64,000 nucleotides of DNA. It comes from Narthecium ossifragum (lineage: Eukaryota; Streptophyta; Magnoliopsida; Dioscoreales; Nartheciaceae). Every line of letters begins with the position of its first letter. The stretch's first letter is position 1. Shown here one piece after another: positions 59,601-64,000 of the stretch. The DNA is taken from NCBI GenBank assembly GCA_963920575.1, contig OY986974.1, positions 21,125,042 through 21,189,041 of the forward strand, in the 5' to 3' direction. Under the pieces are notes generated by a model that was not told the DNA's origin, did no database searches, and worked only from the letters and a program-made list of their open reading frames with translations. A program made the translations under genes and the position numbers.

Positions 59601-61938
59601 CAATAAAATGATATTTATTTTTTTTCTCTTTCTTGTGTCAATGAACAATGCTACTTACTTGTCTCTACAGGTTGTTAACTGCCCTAACTTGAAAGAACTC
59701 TCACTTGATTTTACCCGACAAGAAAATGATTCTACGGATGTTATTTCAATGATGGATTGCCTAGGAAGAAACTGTCCAAGGTTAAGAAATTTGCATGTTG
59801 CATCCATTAAACTATCTAATGAAGCTGTGCTTGCATTTACCAGTACAAAGTTGAGGTATGTCTCTTGCTTCATGTTACTATTGGAAATAAAAATGTTATA
59901 CATATTTCTGTTATCATTATCGTGAATTTTGCCTGACGAAGTAACTTTCTTAAAGTCGCTCCATATTCTAGTCCTAGTGTCCATTCTGTCTCTGGGTTTT
60001 CTTATTGTTGATTTGAATTCAGCTAAAGACATTAAATTCTGCTTGCTATATTCACTATTTCTAGTCTATATAGTTGTTTTTCAAGGTAACAACCAAACTG
60101 TGGGGTCATTTAAAAATACTCAAATAAAAGCATCCTGGATCAAGCTTCTAGAAAACTCTGAAATCTATCAGTAACTTAGCTTTCCTCTTTCTCATTATTA
60201 TCTGCTTCATGAATTTGTGAAGTCCTTTTTCAGGAGTTTGCGCATGCTTTCACTGGTTTGTGGTTCAAAAATCACAGATGCATCGGTGGCTGCCATAGTT
60301 TCTTGTTATGCTAGTTTGGAGTTACTTGATTTGAGCGGGTATGTTTTGTTCTGCTATTAATAGTGAACAAGACAGTGTAAGGCATTCTACCTTGCTGATT
60401 ATACAATCATCTGCTCCTTATTCTATTTTCAGTTCAAGCATCAGTGACAATGGCATTGGAATGATATGCAATGCATTTCCCCAGACCTTGACCAGGCTCC
60501 TCCTCGCTCTTTGCCCGTTAATAACTTCAAGTAATCAATGATGCTTGTGTTATGTAATTTATCTGCCTTTTTATTATCGTATGTTTTTATCTCAACAAGA
60601 TCTATGATGTCATCAGGTGGAATCCAATTTGCCACGGCACAGTTGCCACTTCTTCAGCTTATTGACTGTGGAATGAGCATTTGTGATCTAAATGACAACC
60701 CTGAAGATACTGGGGTCCATAGCAAAGAGGGTGGTGATCATCGGTGGTGCCAGAAACAAAATATCACAAAATCAAACCATATTTACCAGAAGCTAATTAT
60801 CAAACATGGGCGGTTGAAGAAACTCAGTTTGTGGGGTTGCTCTGGTTTAGATGTATGTGACCTCAAAAGGCTGCTTCTTTGATTTTATTTATTGATGTTC
60901 TTTATTGATTTCTAATATAAAACTTCCCATTTCAGGCCCTATCTTTAAATTGCCCGGAGCTGAATGATCTCAACCTCAATTCATGTAAAAACCTGCATCC
61001 AGGTATGATGCCACTTATCTCATTTCATCCTTTTGTGCTTGTTTCTTGCTTTTAAAGTGTGTCCTGACAATTAACTTCTTGATGTTCACCTTTGCATTAT
61101 TTTCCCCTTCAGAGAGACTGCTGCTTCAATGCCCAAATTTGGAGAGGGTCCATGCTTCTGGTTGTCATGATGTGTTGATTGGAGCCATTCAGAATCAGGT
61201 ACTGTGTTTTGTGTTCTGAATGTTAAGCTACTAACAGCAACTTAAACTGGCATTAATGACCAGAGCTGCATCTGAGATGCAGATCATACAATATCATGTT
61301 CACTAGGTTAAATTACATCTTCCTATGGAAGACTGCATAAGGCCAAAGGCCAAAGGCCAAGCCTGTGACAATTAACACTTGAGCATGTTAAGATAGATTT
61401 CACAGGAGTGAGTTATTGGACAGCACAAATTGCTAATGCATCCAAGATCAGGTTCTAGTAACGTGTTGCTTAGCAGAATAATCCTTTTTAGCAGGTTGAT
61501 GTGATCATATATTGCAATCCACGTGTTCCTTAGTTATAGGAATGAGTTATGGGTGATCTTGAAACTTCTACAAATGGTGTTTGTTAATGTACTTGAAAGA
61601 GAATGAGATAGAATTTAGTTGTTTAGTGCTCTCTCTTACTCATCAAAATTTCACTTTCCTGTAGGTCTTTAATGAACTTGCTTCCATGCGAAACCAAGTT
61701 CCTTGCAAGCGGTTGGCAGATGGATCCAAGAGGATTCAGGCACCCCATTACCTTCAACAACAGGTAAGAACGAATGTTCATCCGGCCGTGCCCTTTCTGG
61801 TCTTGAACCATATGTTTTTCAGCATTCAGAATAACTCTATACACCGTTTGATTGTCAATTTGCTGCACATTGCAGCCAACTGATAATGAGAATCGGAAAA
61901 GGTCAAGACTAACCCAGTGCGCTGTGCGTCTCGACTGA
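56655..61938 (+). CDS. FBL17: F-box/LRR-repeat protein 17 (SCF subunit, cell cycle)
   Basis: Eleven exons: 56655-57121, 58730-58831, 59419-59563, 59671-59855, 60234-60338, 60433-60530, 60617-60852, 60936-61002, 61113-61198, 61665-61763 and 61876-61938. All junctions are GT-AG and in phase, giving 550 residues. The N-terminus has a small C-x2-C-x6-H-x-C motif (NCGRCGLPKKGHVC, residues 24-36), typical of FBL17. The F-box follows at about residues 80-118 (LPMGCLVEVLRRLAPKELM). Leucine-rich repeats include CPNLEAFEITT, LKVEGCTNLG, CPNLKELSLDF, LELLDLSGSSISDNGI, LKKLSLWGCSGLD and CPELNDLNLNSC. The tail carries KRLADGSKRIQ and RKRSRL. In Arabidopsis SCF-FBL17 degrades KRP CDK inhibitors and allows the pollen generative cell to divide. 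Intron 1 is 1.6 kb. Confidence 0.95.
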
Positions 61939-62550
61939 ATTCTTTGGACAGTGCCCTCTTTGCTGCCACCTGCCAACTCTGTTGCACACCTCAGATGGGT
62001 CCACTTGTACCATGACTGTATGCTGACTGTTTGGTAACATTGTTTCTCCCCCTCAAGCTCTGAGAGGCTATTTGTGATAAGTGAAACTGTGATATCTGTC
62101 CTTTGTAAGCAGAGTTAGTTGTGGGCTGATTTCTTTGATGTTGTTGTCTACTAGAAACAGGACCTTTCTATCCTTACTTTATGAGGCAGTGAAAAATAAA
62201 TTACAGCCCAAATGTCTTACTATTTTCTTCAACAATAAGAGGAACTGCTATCTCTGGATTGAGATCTGCTTGTTTTTTGTTTTAGAAGATGAAATCTATT
62301 CTGACAGATTCTGAAAATGTGGTGTAGCTTTATCTATGTTTAGGGTGTGATGCTGATGTTGTTATTCATATCTGGAGCCATCTGTTAGCTTTAACTATGT
62401 AGGGTTATAGAGACCTCTCGTGCATACTCTTTTTTCCCTTGTTTTTTTGCATTTGAATCATTAGATACTGAAATCAAGGGATCAAGACCCTGTCCCCTTA
62501 CCAAACGGCCACTCAGGACTTGGGCGAGTCTTTTTATATAGTTATATGTG
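61939..62550. other. 3' flank of FBL17
   Basis: Non-coding DNA with the FBL17 3' UTR. From about 62513 a 40-bp segment (CAGGACTTGG...TATGTGCTCCGTC) begins that recurs at 63950-63993 beyond the hAT element. Confidence 0.55.
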
Positions 62551-62810
62551 CTCCGTCGCAGGGCCGGCCCAACCACTAGGCAGCTTAGGTGGCTGCCTAG
62601 GGCTCCACTTGAAAGGGGTTTCTAAAATATATGTTTATTTAGAAAATAGGGCCTATATATGTATTAAAAAAATCAACTTTTGAATTCATGTTTTATTGCT
62701 AATTAAAAAGTCTGCCTATATATATATATATTAAAAAATCAAGTTATTGAATTCATGCTTTATTAGGTTTCTAACTTAGTCGTCAGGCTTCAAACCTTCT
62801 AATTAATGTA

Positions 62811-63301
62811 TTTTTTTTTTTGTTTGATGAGTTGAGCCACCAAGGCTAACAAGACCTACAAGATACTATCTAGGGCGGTGATGTTGTCCTCCAAGGCCCA
62901 ATATAGAGGCACTTGTGAGCGGCGACACCAACGGGCAACCCCATCTGCCTTACAATTGTCTTGCCTAGGGATGTACACAAAAACCAAGCTCTCAAATTGT
63001 ATCCCAGCTCCCCATATTTCGTGTAGAACTAATTCTACATGATGCGGCGAGATCATCCGACTTTGCAACAACTCCACCGCCATCTTCGAATCTGACTCAA
63101 CCAATAACTGGGTGATGCCATTCTCCTTAGCCCAGCTGATCTGATAATAAATAGCCTTCAACTCAGCGTGCAAGACAGAGTCTGCATCAATTGGCATTCC
63201 CATCGCCCAGATTGCCTCATCACCCTTCATTTCCACTGCTCCAATAGCAGCCTGACACTTCCCTTGACCGAAGGATGCATCCACTTGCAGCAGTCTTGCC
63301 T
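62811..63301 (-). mobile_element. 5'-truncated L1 fragment nested in the hAT
   Basis: On the minus strand the fragment starts within the RNase H domain near 63301 and ends with GGTGGCTCAACTCATC plus an A-tract (T-run at 62811-62821). The tail resembles the other L1 tails in this window. No target-site duplication could be defined. Confidence 0.78.
62856..63284 (-). pseudogene. L1 RNase H domain fragment
   Basis: The open frame LLQVDASFG...LDSIL retains the RNase H acidic residues: D in VDASF, E in HAELKAIYY, D in LLVESDSK and D in NCKADGVARW. No reverse transcriptase or start codon is present, because the element is 5'-truncated at about 63301. The open frame is compatible with a young insertion, but as a lone domain it is not a gene. 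Confidence 0.85.
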
Positions 63302-63462
63302 GTATTAAAAGCTGTTAGGCCCTATTAAAAGGCCCCTTAGTTGTTCCACTTGGAAATTGGAAAAGGCATGTAGGGTTAGCAAAAAAATTCTTGGGACTTG
63401 GATATCGACATGTATCCATAAATTTTGTCCTCTAGTTAATTTATAACTTTACTATTGACAGC

Positions 63463-63804
63463 TTGGATTTATATCATGAACTAAAGCTTTTGAAAAAATC
63501 TTTGTCATTAGAAAATAACAATCCAATTCAAATCTTGAACTGTATCAAAATACTAGATTGTTTTCTGAATACCTCTATCGCATATAGAATACTATTGATA
63601 ATACATGTAACGGTTGCTTCTGCAAAAAGAAGCTTTTCAAAATTGAAGCTAATAAAATCTTACTTGCGATCAACCATGTCACAAGAAAGATTAAATGTAT
63701 TAGCTATGTTATCTATTGAAAAATATATATTAGCTAAACTTGAATATAAAAATTTAATCAGTACTTTCGCAGCCCGAAAAGCTAAAGGAATGATTTTTAA
63801 ATAA
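63463..63804 (+). pseudogene. hAT transposase C-terminal dimerisation domain remnant
   Basis: The frame encodes RILLIIHVTVASAKRSFSKL, then KLIKSYLRSTMSQERLNVLA and LSIEKYILAKLEYKNLISTFA. This is the conserved C-terminal hAT family dimerisation region of TTF-type/ZMYM-like plant transposases. The BED/TTF zinc finger and catalytic core are deleted. It ends at TAA 63802-63804, before the 3' terminal repeat. Confidence 0.9.
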
Positions 63805-64000
63805 GCTTATAATATTTAATTAGTTTAATTTTTAAAATTATAATTAGTAATTACTTAAAGACTTCATTTGATTTATTCGCATAGGCCCAAAGTTGATTGG
63901 GCCGGCCTGCTCCGTCGTGCTCTGTCTCATTATCTGTCGCTGTTTCTGTCAGGACTTGGCGAGTCTTTTTATATAGTTATATGTGCTCCGTCACGTTCTC

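Larger units (their letters stand above)
62559..63909 (+). mobile_element. hAT transposon deletion derivative with 8-bp TSD
   Basis: Ends are inverted: CAGGGCCGGCCCAA at 62559 and TTGGGCCGGCCTG ending at 63909. The 8-bp target-site duplication CTCCGTCG is perfect (62551-62558 and 63910-63917), as expected for hAT. The 1351-bp element retains only the C-terminal dimerisation part of a transposase, and an L1 fragment is nested inside. It cannot move by itself. Confidence 0.92.
62513..63993 (+). repeat. About 80-bp direct repeat interrupted by the hAT insertion
   Basis: CAGGACTTGGGCGAGTCTTT and the following TATATAGTTATATGTGCTCC occur at 62513-62557 and, with one base less, at 63950-63993. Removing the hAT element and one target-site copy leaves a tandem repeat of roughly 80 bp. 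The second copy may continue past the window end. Confidence 0.8.

Overview
The window is nuclear DNA of a flowering plant. Evidence is intron-containing genes for photosystem II subunit PsbW, a plastid-targeted glutathione reductase and an F-box/LRR-17 protein, plus plant-type L1, LTR, SINE-like, hAT and foldback elements. Several genes have a GC-rich first exon followed by AT-rich introns and later exons, which leans towards a monocot, but the species cannot be named from sequence alone. One run of exactly 200 N (54562-54761) is an assembly gap.

Layout. 1-5998: nearly full-length L1-type LINE whose 5' end lies left of the window; ORF2 carries two in-frame amber codons. 6270-6757: psbW (+), 271 bp after the LINE tail. 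7258-12348: SEC23 (-), two exons, with a perfect 279-bp tandem duplication in its intron. 13819-19388: glutathione reductase (-), ten exons. 20350-21276: two-phase purine-rich minisatellite. 21643-21978: phytocyanin remnant (-). 22-25.3 kb: dispersed repeats, a dimeric SINE-like repeat and a 93-bp L1 scrap with a perfect target-site duplication. 25547-32838 and 33945-37899: two tandem MUR3/KATAMARI1-type GT47 glycosyltransferase genes (-), each with two exons. The intron of the first holds a foldback element abutting a complete non-autonomous LTR retrotransposon (27115-31810) without gag-pol. 39207-44515: RNA polymerase III subunit RPC8/RPC25 (-), seven exons. 48957-53977: a solo LTR split by an inverted solo LTR of the same family, each with a perfect 5-bp target-site duplication; both carry arrays of ACGGTCGA hairpins. 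56655-61938: FBL17 (+), eleven exons. 62559-63909: hAT deletion derivative with a perfect 8-bp target-site duplication and an L1 RNase H fragment inside.

The genes do not form a pathway. They are housekeeping or plastid genes (light harvesting, COPII transport, thiol redox, wall polysaccharide synthesis, Pol III transcription, cell cycle) separated by mobile DNA. The exon structures were built by hand from splice consensus, reading phase and family resemblance, and all five multi-exon genes plus psbW read through without a stop.

I found no clearly new biochemical system. The most unusual structures are the LTR element whose interior is assembled from tandem repeats, the nested inverted solo LTRs with transcribed hairpin arrays, and the dimeric SINE-like repeat.
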